A stretch of 7,037 bases of DNA from NCBI GenBank assembly GCA_028287205.1, contig JAQBQC010000411.1:1-7037 (forward strand), written 5' to 3'. The DNA comes from Gemmatimonadota bacterium (GTDB lineage: Bacteria > Gemmatimonadota > Gemmatimonadetes > Gemmatimonadales > Gemmatimonadaceae). A program made the translations under genes and the position numbers. The notes beneath the pieces were generated by a model. That model had not been told where the DNA came from and made no database searches. It saw nothing but the letters and a program-made list of their open reading frames with translations. Positions 1-5,966 of the stretch are shown in pieces. How positions within the stretch are numbered: position 1 is the stretch's first letter; each line of letters opens with the position of its first letter.

Positions 1-256
1 TCGTGCGCTCCGGGTTGTGCACGTCCCAGAACACGTTGTTCCCGTCGCGGTGAAACGTGCCCGCGGTGAGAATGCCCGGTACGTTGGTGCCGAGCAGCCG
101 AATGCCGTGATACCACCCGCGCGCGACTGTGGGATCGGCCTGAACACCCTTGATGTGTGCCAGCGGTATCTCGAGGCGGCTCCGCAAGGACCACAGCTTG
201 TCGAGTCCCTCCACCTCGAACACGGCTTTGTCACCATCCACCGAGATGTCTACCAC
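1..256 (-). CDS. Conserved protein of unknown function, partial (3' end beyond window)
   Basis: An open frame enters from a GTG at 256 and runs off the left edge after 85 codons without a stop. The start is supported by GGAG at 263-266, six bases upstream. The protein looks like a compact beta-rich domain. It has alternating hydrophobic strands (VVDISVDGDKAVFEVEG), then LWSLRSRLEIPLAHIKGV (about residues 21-38), GWYHGIRLLGTNVPG (48-62), and an aromatic stretch TFHRDGNNVFWDVHNPE (67-83). From memory, this pattern matches a widespread hypothetical family, best known from Actinobacteria, whose members share the 'EVEG.DKLW.LRSRLEIPL.HI.GV' core. I know of no assigned function. It lies 42 nt downstream of yaeQ on the same strand, so cotranscription is possible. 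The overlapping plus-strand frame is a shadow. Confidence 0.8.
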   Translation of the reverse strand, partial: MVDISVDGDKAVFEVEGLDKLWSLRSRLEIPLAHIKGVQADPTVARGWYHGIRLLGTNVPGILTAGTFHRDGNNVFWDVHNPERT

Positions 257-298
257 TTTGCGCTCCGGGGCGAGAAAGGGAGAGTGAGCGTGCGAGCC

Positions 299-847
299 CT
301 ACCCGGCAGCGACGAGCGAATGCCGCGCGACGGCACCGTCCAGCGACTCGCCGCCGAGCGTGAGGTAGAGATGTCCTTCCGTGAACGAGAGCTGAAAGGC
401 CATCCGCCGCTCGAGCCGCGACGCGAGCGATGCCAATAGCTCACGATCCACGGCGTAGAGCTCGATGTCCTCGGCGTGATGGATGCGCTCTCCCGCGATC
501 TGGCGAAGAAGCTGCAGCGGATCCTTGTGCGTGTAGATGGCGACACGCGGCGAGGCCTTGCTCGCCTTGTGCAGGCGCGCGGCGTCCGGTGAGCCGAACT
601 CCACCCACAATTGAAGTGCACCCGTGAGATCGCGCACGGCGAGTGGCGGCTCGTCGGGCTCCGCGAGCCCGCGGGCGAATGCAATTCCTTCCGCATACTC
701 CAGGCAGTACGCGATCACGCGCGTGAGCAGATATTCCTCCGTTTCGGAGGGCTGCTGCGCGACGCGCAACGCGAGCGTCTCGTAGACGCTGCGATCGACG
801 TTCGCGAGCTCGATGTCGAAGTTGTAGATCGTTGCGGTGAGCGCCAC
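299..847 (-). CDS. yaeQ: YaeQ family protein
   Basis: The 182-residue product matches the length of E. coli YaeQ (about 181) and shares its architecture. The N-terminus is MALTATIYNFDIELANVDR, followed by the conserved QQPSETEEYLLTRVIAY (residues 31-47), FARGLAEPDEPPL (57-69) and LQLWVEFGSPDAARLHKA (78-95). The C-terminal half is a mixed alpha/beta region. The YaeQ fold is a circularly permuted PD-(D/E)XK nuclease-like fold. The acidic residues in PSETE and WVEFG fall where the family's putative active site lies, but no enzymatic activity is firmly established. The start is a GTG, chosen because the N-terminus aligns exactly with the family; I see no good Shine-Dalgarno upstream. The gene begins 12 nt after a 52-residue basic ORF, so coupling to that gene may compensate. 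Confidence 0.93.
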   Translation of the reverse strand: MALTATIYNFDIELANVDRSVYETLALRVAQQPSETEEYLLTRVIAYCLEYAEGIAFARGLAEPDEPPLAVRDLTGALQLWVEFGSPDAARLHKASKASPRVAIYTHKDPLQLLRQIAGERIHHAEDIELYAVDRELLASLASRLERRMAFQLSFTEGHLYLTLGGESLDGAVARHSLVAAG

Positions 848-859
848 GAATGGAGTGTG

Positions 860-1018
860 CTAGCGGCCGCGCTGACCCGACTTCTGCGACGTGTCTCGAG
901 GCTTCACGTGCGTCTGCGGTGCCTTCGACTGGCGAGGCGCCCAGATGGGTGCTTTCGGCTTGCGCGCATCACCCGGCTTTGGCGCGCCCTTGGGAATGGC
1001 GGGACGATTCTTTTTCAT
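860..1018 (-). CDS. Small, highly basic Lys/Pro-rich hypothetical protein
   Basis: This is a 52-residue ORF starting at the ATG at 1018 with a modest GCAGG ribosome site seven bases upstream. An in-frame GTG at 1051 would add 11 residues but has no ribosome site. The protein has about 15 Lys/Arg against 2 Asp, no Cys, and repeated Pro-Lys-Ala units (GAPKPG, RKPKAPIWAP, SKAPQ). It should therefore be disordered and could bind nucleic acid or the ribosome. There is no membrane segment or recognised domain. It sits between yigZ (87 nt upstream) and yaeQ (12 nt downstream) on the same strand, which supports its being a real gene in a short operon. Its function is unknown. The composition could also come from a non-coding GC-rich stretch, so confidence is moderate. 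Confidence 0.55.
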   Translation of the reverse strand: MKKNRPAIPKGAPKPGDARKPKAPIWAPRQSKAPQTHVKPRDTSQKSGQRGR

Positions 1019-1105
1019 GATGACCTGCAGTGTGGGACGAATGCTTCTCACTCAAAGATAGCGGCAGATGGCAGAACCCGGTTCCTGCGCCATCATCCGG
1101 CGAGA

Positions 1106-1735
1106 TCATCGCGCGGGCTCACTGAGCACGAACTCGGCGCGGCCGCTCGTCGCGTCGAGGAGCGCGGCGCGCAGGGCGTTGACGCGTGACAGCGGCACGC
1201 GCAGCCGGAAGGTCGCCCTTTCCCCGTACTCCTCGTTCTCGGAAGTCGACTCGAAGCGCCGCAGCAGCTGCTGCACCGCCGAGATGCTCTCGTAGCCCAC
1301 GACGACGGTGGCCTCGGCGTAGTCGATGCGCTCCACGCGCGGCATGGACGCGAGCGCGAGCTGCACCGTGCCGCCATACGCCTTCACGAGACCGCCGGTG
1401 CCGAGGTTGGTACCACCGTAGTAGCGAGTGACGACGGCGGCGATGTCGCCGACGCCGCTGTGCTGGATCACGGTGAGCATGGGACGACCAGCGGTACCGT
1501 GCGGCTCGCCAGCGTCGCTCATTCCGATGCGGTCAGTGCTTCCAGGCGCTCCGATGAGATATGCCCAGCAATTGTGCGTGGCGTCAGGAAACTCGTCGTT
1601 CATCTCGCGAAGGAAATTCTGCGCATCCGCCGGCGACGACACTCGCTGCACGGTGCAGATGAAACGGCTGCGATCGATCGTCTGCTCGGCGCGGTGGCGC
1701 GCGCCGGGTACGAGGTAGCGCACGGGATCGCTCAC
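1106..1735 (-). CDS. yigZ: IMPACT/YigZ family protein (UPF0029 plus DUF1949)
   Basis: From the GTG at 1735 the product is 209 residues, close to E. coli YigZ (about 204). The N-terminal UPF0029/IMPACT domain carries DRSRF (21-25), DATHNCWAY (51-59), the signature SDAGEPHGTAGRPML (73-87) and VTRYYGGTNLGTGGLVKAYG (102-121). A DUF1949-type alpha/beta domain follows (about 142-205). The family includes yeast YIH1 and mammalian IMPACT, which modulate Gcn2. Bacterial members may bind nucleic acid or the translation machinery, but the role is unsettled. The frame stays open to an ATG at 1954, but the extra 73 residues are low-complexity, do not resemble the family and run into the divergent regulatory region, so I prefer 1735. 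A GAG lies four bases before this GTG, and the GTG overlaps the stop of a short upstream ORF (GTGA). Confidence 0.92.
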   Translation of the reverse strand: MSDPVRYLVPGARHRAEQTIDRSRFICTVQRVSSPADAQNFLREMNDEFPDATHNCWAYLIGAPGSTDRIGMSDAGEPHGTAGRPMLTVIQHSGVGDIAAVVTRYYGGTNLGTGGLVKAYGGTVQLALASMPRVERIDYAEATVVVGYESISAVQQLLRRFESTSENEEYGERATFRLRVPLSRVNALRAALLDATSGRAEFVLSEPAR

Positions 1736-1857
1736 GATCTCGGTCGCGCGGTGGCGCGCCACAGCCACAAGAGCAGCGGAATCCGCAGCGGCGATCGGAG
1801 CCAGGCGATTTCGAGATCGAAGCTCGTGAGATCGAACGTCGTCATGGTAACTGTCAT
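1732..1857 (-). CDS. Possible 41-residue ORF overlapping the yigZ start
   Basis: An ATG at 1857 opens 41 codons that end in a TGA sharing four bases (GTGA) with the proposed yigZ start, an arrangement typical of translational coupling. The peptide begins MTVTMTTFDLTSFDLEIAWL, then has a short hydrophobic stretch (IPLLLWLW) and a basic tail (RATARPRS). There is no Shine-Dalgarno site before either ATG (1857 or 1845) and no recognised homology. It may be a coupling leader ORF or a chance frame in GC-rich DNA. I list it because it otherwise leaves the yigZ upstream region unexplained. Low confidence. Confidence 0.22.
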   Translation of the reverse strand: MTVTMTTFDLTSFDLEIAWLRSPLRIPLLLWLWRATARPRS

Positions 1858-1893
1858 GGTCGGCGCGATGGGTTCGCTGTGGGCAGCGACGGG

Positions 1894-1899
1894 TATAAT
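1894..1899 (+). promoter_or_regulatory. Candidate -10 box (TATAAT) for the peroxidase-cyd operon
   Basis: A perfect TATAAT sits on the plus strand in the divergent gap, in otherwise GC-rich sequence. The -35 region is weak: TTCGCT at 1873-1878 with 15-bp spacing is the best match. This may mean an activator or an alternative sigma factor is used. Transcription would start near 1905-1907, giving a leader of about 135 nt before the ATG at 2040. No comparable minus-strand promoter for yigZ was clear. Confidence 0.45.
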
Positions 1900-1914
1900 C
1901 GTCCCCTCGCTGGC

Positions 1915-1942
1915 GAGGTATTCCTTCGGCTGAGGTATTCCT
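1915..1942 (+). repeat. Tandem 11-bp direct repeat with dyad symmetry (operator-like)
   Basis: GAGGTATTCCT occurs at 1915-1925 and again, without mismatch, at 1932-1942, giving a 17-bp period. With the next base the second copy is a perfect dyad, GAGG-TATT-CCTC; the first has CCTT in place of CCTC. The pair lies just downstream of the candidate TATAAT, where a bound repressor could block transcription, or where the RNA could be bound. No known regulator is assigned. Confidence 0.5.
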
Positions 1943-1989
1943 CGGGTCCGGCATGCCCTATGCTGCCCGGAGCTGGGACCCGCGTCTCA

Positions 1990-2008
1990 GCCGTACGAAG
2001 AGTACGGC
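1990..2008 (+). promoter_or_regulatory. Perfect 7-bp hairpin in the peroxidase leader
   Basis: GCCGTAC at 1990-1996 and GTACGGC at 2002-2008 form a perfect inverted repeat around a five-base GAAGA loop. It ends 31 nt before the preferred start at 2040. No T-run follows, so it is not an intrinsic terminator. It could be an operator dyad, an mRNA-stabilising hairpin, or a translation-control element for the downstream operon. Confidence 0.5.
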
Positions 2009-2039
2009 GACGCCGACTCGCTTGATGGAGCACGTCGAC

Positions 2040-3365
2040 ATGCAGCTCGCGAGGCAGGCATGCGCTACGCTCGTGGTGGCGGCGGGAAGCAGCGCGATCA
2101 TTCTCGCGTGCGGCCAGCGCGGCGATGAGTCGCACGTAAAATCGGGAGTGGCCGCAGATTCCTTCCAGGTGAGCCCGCAGCCGCTCGGGCCGATTCCCCC
2201 CGATGACTCGCTCGCTCGGCCCAAGTCGCTTCATCAGATCGGTGTCCCCATCGCACTCACCAGTGCGGCGATGCCGCGGGACAATCCCCAGACGCCCGAG
2301 AAGATCGCACTCGGCGAAACGCTGTTCTTCGATGGTCGATTGTCGGCGAACGGAACCGTGGCGTGCGCGAGCTGCCACGATCCACGACTCGCCTTCACCG
2401 ATGGCAGGCCGACCTCGGTCGGCATCGGCAGCCGCGTCGGCCAGCGTAACTCGCCAACGGTGCTCAACGCGCTCTACAACAAGTTTCAGTTCTGGGACGG
2501 GCGCGCGCCCACGCTCGAGGCGCAGGCGGCGCTGCCGATCGTCAACCCTGTGGAGATGGGACAGCCGACGCTCGACTCCGCCGTCGCGCATGTCGCGGCC
2601 GTCCCGGAGTACCGGGAACGATTCCGCCGCGTCTTTGGCCGTCCGGCAAATGGTGTCGATCTGGTGCGCGCCATCGCCTCCTACGAACGGTCGCAGCTCA
2701 GCTTCGATTCCCCTCTCGATCACTTCTTCGCTGGCGACTCGAACGCGATCGACGCCTCCGCCAAGCGCGGCTGGAAGCTGTTCAACACTCAGGGGCGCTG
2801 CAACAAATGCCATGCGTTCTTCGACACGACGAGCCGACCTTCGACCTTCACCGACGACACCTTCCACAACATCGGCGTCCTCATCGTGCGCCATCGCGTC
2901 GTTGAGCTGGCGCGCCAGGCCGAGCAGCTCGTCAAACGGGGCGACACGGTCGCCATCGACCAGGCTGCCATCCTGTCGCCAATGTCGGTCCTCGGACGCT
3001 TCCTGGTCACGAGAAAGGAATCCGACATGGCGTCGTTCAAGTCGCCGGACCTGCGCAACGTGATGGTGACCGCTCCCTACTTTCACGACGGCTCGGCCGC
3101 AACGCTCTGGGACGTGATGGACCATTACAACAAGGGCGATGGAGTGCACAATCCCTGGCTCGATGTGGACATCCAGCCGTTAGCGCTCCACGAACGGGAC
3201 ATCGACGACCTCGTCAACCTGATGGCGGCGCTGACGAATCCGAGCTATCGGGACCTTGCGGCCAGGGAGCTGGCTCGCCAACGCCAGCTCTCGCGGACAT
3301 CGCGACCACAGCGCGACTCGGCGCGGGCCTTCGGTCCGAAGCCGGTTCAGCCCAAGCCGCCCTGA
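2040..3365 (+). CDS. Dihaem cytochrome c peroxidase, MauG/CcpA type, predicted lipoprotein
   Basis: The 441-residue product carries two haem c sites, CASCH (109-113) and CNKCH (254-258). It also has the family motifs ETLFFDGRLSANG (93-105), DPRLAFTDGRPTSVG (114-128), WDGR (152-155), FHNIGV (275-280) and FKSPDLRNVMVTAPYFHDGS (333-352). Such enzymes reduce H2O2 to water with electrons from small cytochromes c or cupredoxins, on the periplasmic side. Residues 1-24 are a lipoprotein signal (MQLARQ, a hydrophobic core, lipobox ILAC with Cys24), so membrane anchoring is likely. I chose the ATG at 2040 because GGAG at 2027-2030 is nine bases upstream and the signal peptide then starts cleanly; ATGs at 2025 and 1953 lack ribosome sites. 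About 37 residues (281-317), longer than in simple MauG-like proteins, separate FHNIGV from LGRF. The Arg/Pro-rich tail (about 405-441) is unexplained. Its TGA overlaps the next gene's ATG by one base. Confidence 0.93.
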   Translation: MQLARQACATLVVAAGSSAIILACGQRGDESHVKSGVAADSFQVSPQPLGPIPPDDSLARPKSLHQIGVPIALTSAAMPRDNPQTPEKIALGETLFFDGRLSANGTVACASCHDPRLAFTDGRPTSVGIGSRVGQRNSPTVLNALYNKFQFWDGRAPTLEAQAALPIVNPVEMGQPTLDSAVAHVAAVPEYRERFRRVFGRPANGVDLVRAIASYERSQLSFDSPLDHFFAGDSNAIDASAKRGWKLFNTQGRCNKCHAFFDTTSRPSTFTDDTFHNIGVLIVRHRVVELARQAEQLVKRGDTVAIDQAAILSPMSVLGRFLVTRKESDMASFKSPDLRNVMVTAPYFHDGSAATLWDVMDHYNKGDGVHNPWLDVDIQPLALHERDIDDLVNLMAALTNPSYRDLAARELARQRQLSRTSRPQRDSARAFGPKPVQPKPP

Positions 3366-3565
3366 TGAAGACCAGGTCCCGCCGCACATCTGCACTGGGC
3401 TTCCTCGCCGCTGTGCTGACCGGCCTCGCGGGGTTCCTCGCCTTCAACGTGGTCGACGGAGTCTTCGGTCTCGTCGAGTCGATACTCGGCCTGGTGGTGT
3501 GCATCGCGATCACCGTGTTCGTGGTCCAGCGCTCGCCGCCGCCAGAGGAGGAGCCCGATGCATGA
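3365..3565 (+). CDS. Small two-helix membrane protein upstream of cydA
   Basis: This is a 66-residue ORF beginning at the ATG in TGATG, so it shares one base with the peroxidase stop and is probably translated by reinitiation. The N-terminus is basic (MKTRSRR). Two hydrophobic segments follow, about residues 11-30 and 33-54, joined by a very short turn (VVDG). The second contains a Glu (GLVESILG) and a Cys. The tail PPPEEEPDA is acidic. By the positive-inside rule both ends may face the cytoplasm. I do not recognise the family. Its position inside a peroxidase-cydAB operon suggests an accessory or assembly factor for cytochrome bd, but it is larger than CydX and encoded before cydA rather than after cydB. 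The gag-gag-gag codons of its EEE tail form the cydA ribosome site, and it overlaps cydA by eight bases. Confidence 0.8.
   Translation: MKTRSRRTSALGFLAAVLTGLAGFLAFNVVDGVFGLVESILGLVVCIAITVFVVQRSPPPEEEPDA
3544..3553 (+). promoter_or_regulatory. Strong cydA ribosome-binding site inside the upstream ORF
   Basis: AGAGGAGGAG lies 4-13 bases before the cydA ATG at 3558 and is nearly ideal. It also encodes the Glu-rich tail of the 66-residue membrane protein, so the two genes share this sequence and are likely translated together. Confidence 0.8.
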
Positions 3566-4967
3566 TCTCGATCCGCTGATCCTGGCGCGACTGCAGTTCG
3601 CGTTCACGATCAGCTTTCACATCATCTTCCCGACGATCTCGATCGGCCTGGCGCTGTTTCTCGCGATCGTCGAAGCGCTGTGGCTCAAGACGGGCGACCT
3701 GGTCTATCGCCAGATCTACCGATTCTGGCTGAACATCTTCGCCATGAGCTTCGGAATCGGCGTCGTCACCGGGATCGTGATGTCGTTCCAATTCGGGCTG
3801 ACCTTTGCGAAGTTCGCGCAGCTTGCCGGACCGGTCATCGGACCGCTCATCGGCTACGAGGCGCTCACGGCATTCTTCCTCGAAGCGGGATTCCTCGGGA
3901 TCATGCTGTTCGGAGAGAGCCGCGTCGGACCGAAGCTGCACTTCTTCGCGACGTGCATGGTCGCGCTGGGTACCACGATCTCGACCGCGTGGATCCTGGC
4001 GGCGAACAGCTGGATGCAGACACCCGCCGGCGTAGCCTGGGATCACGGGCGACTCATCGTCACCGACTGGTGGAGGGTCATCGACAATCCGTCGTGGTCG
4101 GTGAGACTGCCGCACATGCTCCTCGCCGCCTATCTGACGGCCGCGTTTCTCGTCTCCGGCGTGAGCGCGTGGTATCTGCTGCGCGGGCGCGAGACGACGT
4201 TCGCGCGGCGCACCTTGTCACTGGGAATGGCCGCCGCCTGCATCCTCATCGCGGCGCAGGTGTTCGTTGGAGATCATGTGGGCACCACGCTGGTGAAATA
4301 TCAGCCCGCCAAGCTCCAGGCCGCCGAGGGCTGGTGGGACAAGACGACGCCTTCACCGACGCCATATCTCTGGATCATCGTTCCGGATCAGGCCGGGCAG
4401 CGCAATCGATTCCAGATGGGCACCCCGTACTTCGGCTCGATCTGGCTCACGAGATCTCTGCATGGCACCATCGGGGGTTTGCGGAACACGCCGGTCGATC
4501 AGCAGCCCAGGATGGTTCTCGTCTTCTACAGCTTCAAGATCATGCTCGCGCTCGGGATGACGATGTTCACTATCGCGGTCATCTCGCTGTGGCTGCGCTG
4601 GCACGGTCGGCTGTATTCCGCACGCTGGTTCCTGCGCACGCTCGTGGTGATGACGCCGTCGGGCGTCGTGGCGACGCTTGGAGGCTGGTACATGGCCGAG
4701 ATCGGCCGTCAGCCGTTCGTGATCACAGGAATGATGCGCACAGCCGACGCGGTCTCGCCGGTACCAGCCGCGACGCTGTTGAGCACTCTGATCGCCTTCG
4801 TCTGCGTGTACGCAGTCTTCTTCGGCGCGTTTCTCATCTTCACGCTGCGGCTCATCCGTCGCGGGCCGGTGGGCCTGCCGCCTCACGCGCTGCCGTCCGG
4901 CTCACTGAAGCGAGATCTTCGGCCGGAGATCGCGGGCGTGCAGCCGTACCTGTCCGGCACGGAGTAG
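3558..4967 (+). CDS. cydA: Cytochrome bd quinol oxidase subunit I, short-Q-loop (CIO) type
   Basis: The 469-residue multi-spanning membrane protein carries the three haems and oxidises quinol while reducing O2 to water. Aligned by eye to E. coli CydA, His21 (RLQFAFTISFH) matches His19. Glu101 and Glu109 (YEALTAFFLEAGF) match Glu99 and Glu107. His186 (RLPHMLLAAY) and Met329 (FKIMLALGM) supply the other haem ligands. The quinol-loop pair Lys252 and Glu257 (AKLQAAEGWW) is kept. The product is shorter than E. coli CydA (522) and lacks its C-terminal Q-loop insertion, placing it with the short-loop, cyanide-insensitive (CioA-like) branch, as does MMRTADAVSP (392-401). One oddity is that the signature GRQPW reads GRQPF (383-387). 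It overlaps the upstream gene by eight bases and ends three bases before cydB. cioA is an alternative name. Confidence 0.97.
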   Translation: MHDLDPLILARLQFAFTISFHIIFPTISIGLALFLAIVEALWLKTGDLVYRQIYRFWLNIFAMSFGIGVVTGIVMSFQFGLTFAKFAQLAGPVIGPLIGYEALTAFFLEAGFLGIMLFGESRVGPKLHFFATCMVALGTTISTAWILAANSWMQTPAGVAWDHGRLIVTDWWRVIDNPSWSVRLPHMLLAAYLTAAFLVSGVSAWYLLRGRETTFARRTLSLGMAAACILIAAQVFVGDHVGTTLVKYQPAKLQAAEGWWDKTTPSPTPYLWIIVPDQAGQRNRFQMGTPYFGSIWLTRSLHGTIGGLRNTPVDQQPRMVLVFYSFKIMLALGMTMFTIAVISLWLRWHGRLYSARWFLRTLVVMTPSGVVATLGGWYMAEIGRQPFVITGMMRTADAVSPVPAATLLSTLIAFVCVYAVFFGAFLIFTLRLIRRGPVGLPPHALPSGSLKRDLRPEIAGVQPYLSGTE

Positions 4968-4970
4968 CAT

Positions 4971-5966
4971 ATGGATCTCCCACTGCTCTCCGCGCTCTTT
5001 CTGATGTTCGCCCTCACGATGTACGTGATGCTCGACGGATTCGATCTTGGCGTGGGCGTGCTATTGCTCCCGCAGCGTGATCAGCAGGTGCGCAACCGGA
5101 TGGTCGATGCGATCGCCCCAACCTGGGATGGCAACGAGACATGGCTGATCATGGCAGCCCTGACACTCCTTGCAGGATTCCCGTTGGCGTACGGCATTCT
5201 CGTCCCGGCGTTCTACATACCGGTCGTGCTGATGCTGCTCTCACTCGGGCTCAGGGGTGTGTCTTTCGAGTTTCGTCACAACAGCGCGACGTCGCGCCGA
5301 CGGTGGGACTTCGTGTTCGCGGGGGGCTCCCTCATCGCCGCGTGGGCACAGGGCCTCGTCGTCGGCGGGCTCATACAGGGTGTGGACACGGATCTCGATT
5401 CCTTCGGAGGAAGTCCGCTCGACGCGTTCAGCCCGTTCTGTCTCCTGGCCGGAGTGACGGTCGTGGCCGGCTACGCCACACTGGGTGTGGGTTGGCTTCG
5501 TCTCAAGGGGGAAGATGCGACGCGAGCCTTCGCCAGGAGGCACCAGCGCTGGCTTCCACTGGCGTTTCTCGGGATGACGATCATCACTGGCGCGATCGCG
5601 ATCTCCATACAGCCCAACCTGGCCGTGTCATGGCGCGACCACCGAATTGCACTCTCATGCTGCCTGATCGCGTTCGCTGCCTGCGGGCTCGGAATCGCGT
5701 GGCTTGCGGGTCGCGATGACGTCGACGATCGCATCGGATTCGGGTTGGCGCTCGCGATGATGCTCAGTGGGGTCGTGGCGCTCGGTCTTTCATTCTTCCC
5801 GTACGTCATTCCGTTCAGAATCACCCTGTGGCAGGCGGCCTCGGCGGCGTCCACACAGGAGTTCCTCCTCATCGGCGCTCTGGTGGTGACGCCGGTCGTT
5901 CTCGCGTATTCCGCGTTCGCCTACAAGGTCTTTCGGGGCAGGACACCGGCTGAGGGATGGTACTAG
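4971..5966 (+). CDS. cydB: Cytochrome bd quinol oxidase subunit II
   Basis: The 331-residue membrane protein pairs with CydA to form the bd oxidase heterodimer. Signature segments are YVMLDGFDLGVG (18-29), IAPTWDGNETWLI (48-60), LRGVSFEFRHNS (94-105) and GLIQGV (133-138), followed by further hydrophobic helices to the end. The C-terminus VFRGRTPAEGWY resembles the usual VFRGKV-EGY ending, so the gene looks complete. Its length matches CioB-type subunits. GGAG at 4961-4964, six bases upstream and overlapping the end of cydA, serves as ribosome site, and only three bases separate cydA and cydB. Its TAG shares one base with the GTG of a downstream DUF2474-like peptide. No cydDC transporter genes, often needed for bd assembly, lie in this window. 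Confidence 0.97.
   Translation: MDLPLLSALFLMFALTMYVMLDGFDLGVGVLLLPQRDQQVRNRMVDAIAPTWDGNETWLIMAALTLLAGFPLAYGILVPAFYIPVVLMLLSLGLRGVSFEFRHNSATSRRRWDFVFAGGSLIAAWAQGLVVGGLIQGVDTDLDSFGGSPLDAFSPFCLLAGVTVVAGYATLGVGWLRLKGEDATRAFARRHQRWLPLAFLGMTIITGAIAISIQPNLAVSWRDHRIALSCCLIAFAACGLGIAWLAGRDDVDDRIGFGLALAMMLSGVVALGLSFFPYVIPFRITLWQAASAASTQEFLLIGALVVTPVVLAYSAFAYKVFRGRTPAEGWY

Noticed and set aside
17..439. 140-codon plus-strand frame at the left end
   Set aside because: It lies opposite the strongly supported yaeQ and left-edge conserved gene, and its composition (random Arg/Pro/Ala) looks like a GC-rich shadow.
1736..1954. N-terminal extension of yigZ to the ATG at 1954
   Set aside because: The extra 73 residues are low-complexity, unlike the family, and overlap the candidate promoter and repeats of the divergent operon.
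1960..2025. 21-codon leader ORF (MLPGAGTRVSAVRRVRRRRLA) ending in TGATG at the ATG at 2025
   Set aside because: No ribosome site and no sign of an attenuator; the overlap with an unused ATG is probably chance.
1953..2039. Longer peroxidase starts at 1953 or 2025
   Set aside because: No ribosome site at either, and the extra residues precede an otherwise normal lipoprotein signal; the start at 2040 has GGAG nine bases upstream.
1854..3149. 431-codon minus-strand frame opposite the peroxidase gene
   Set aside because: It mirrors the codons of a clear dihaem peroxidase; there is no recognisable motif and it is rich in Arg/His/Glu as shadow frames are.
3680..5080. 466-codon plus-strand frame overlapping cydA
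   Set aside because: It is out of frame with cydA and spans the cydA-cydB junction; no family motifs, a shadow of high-GC coding sequence.
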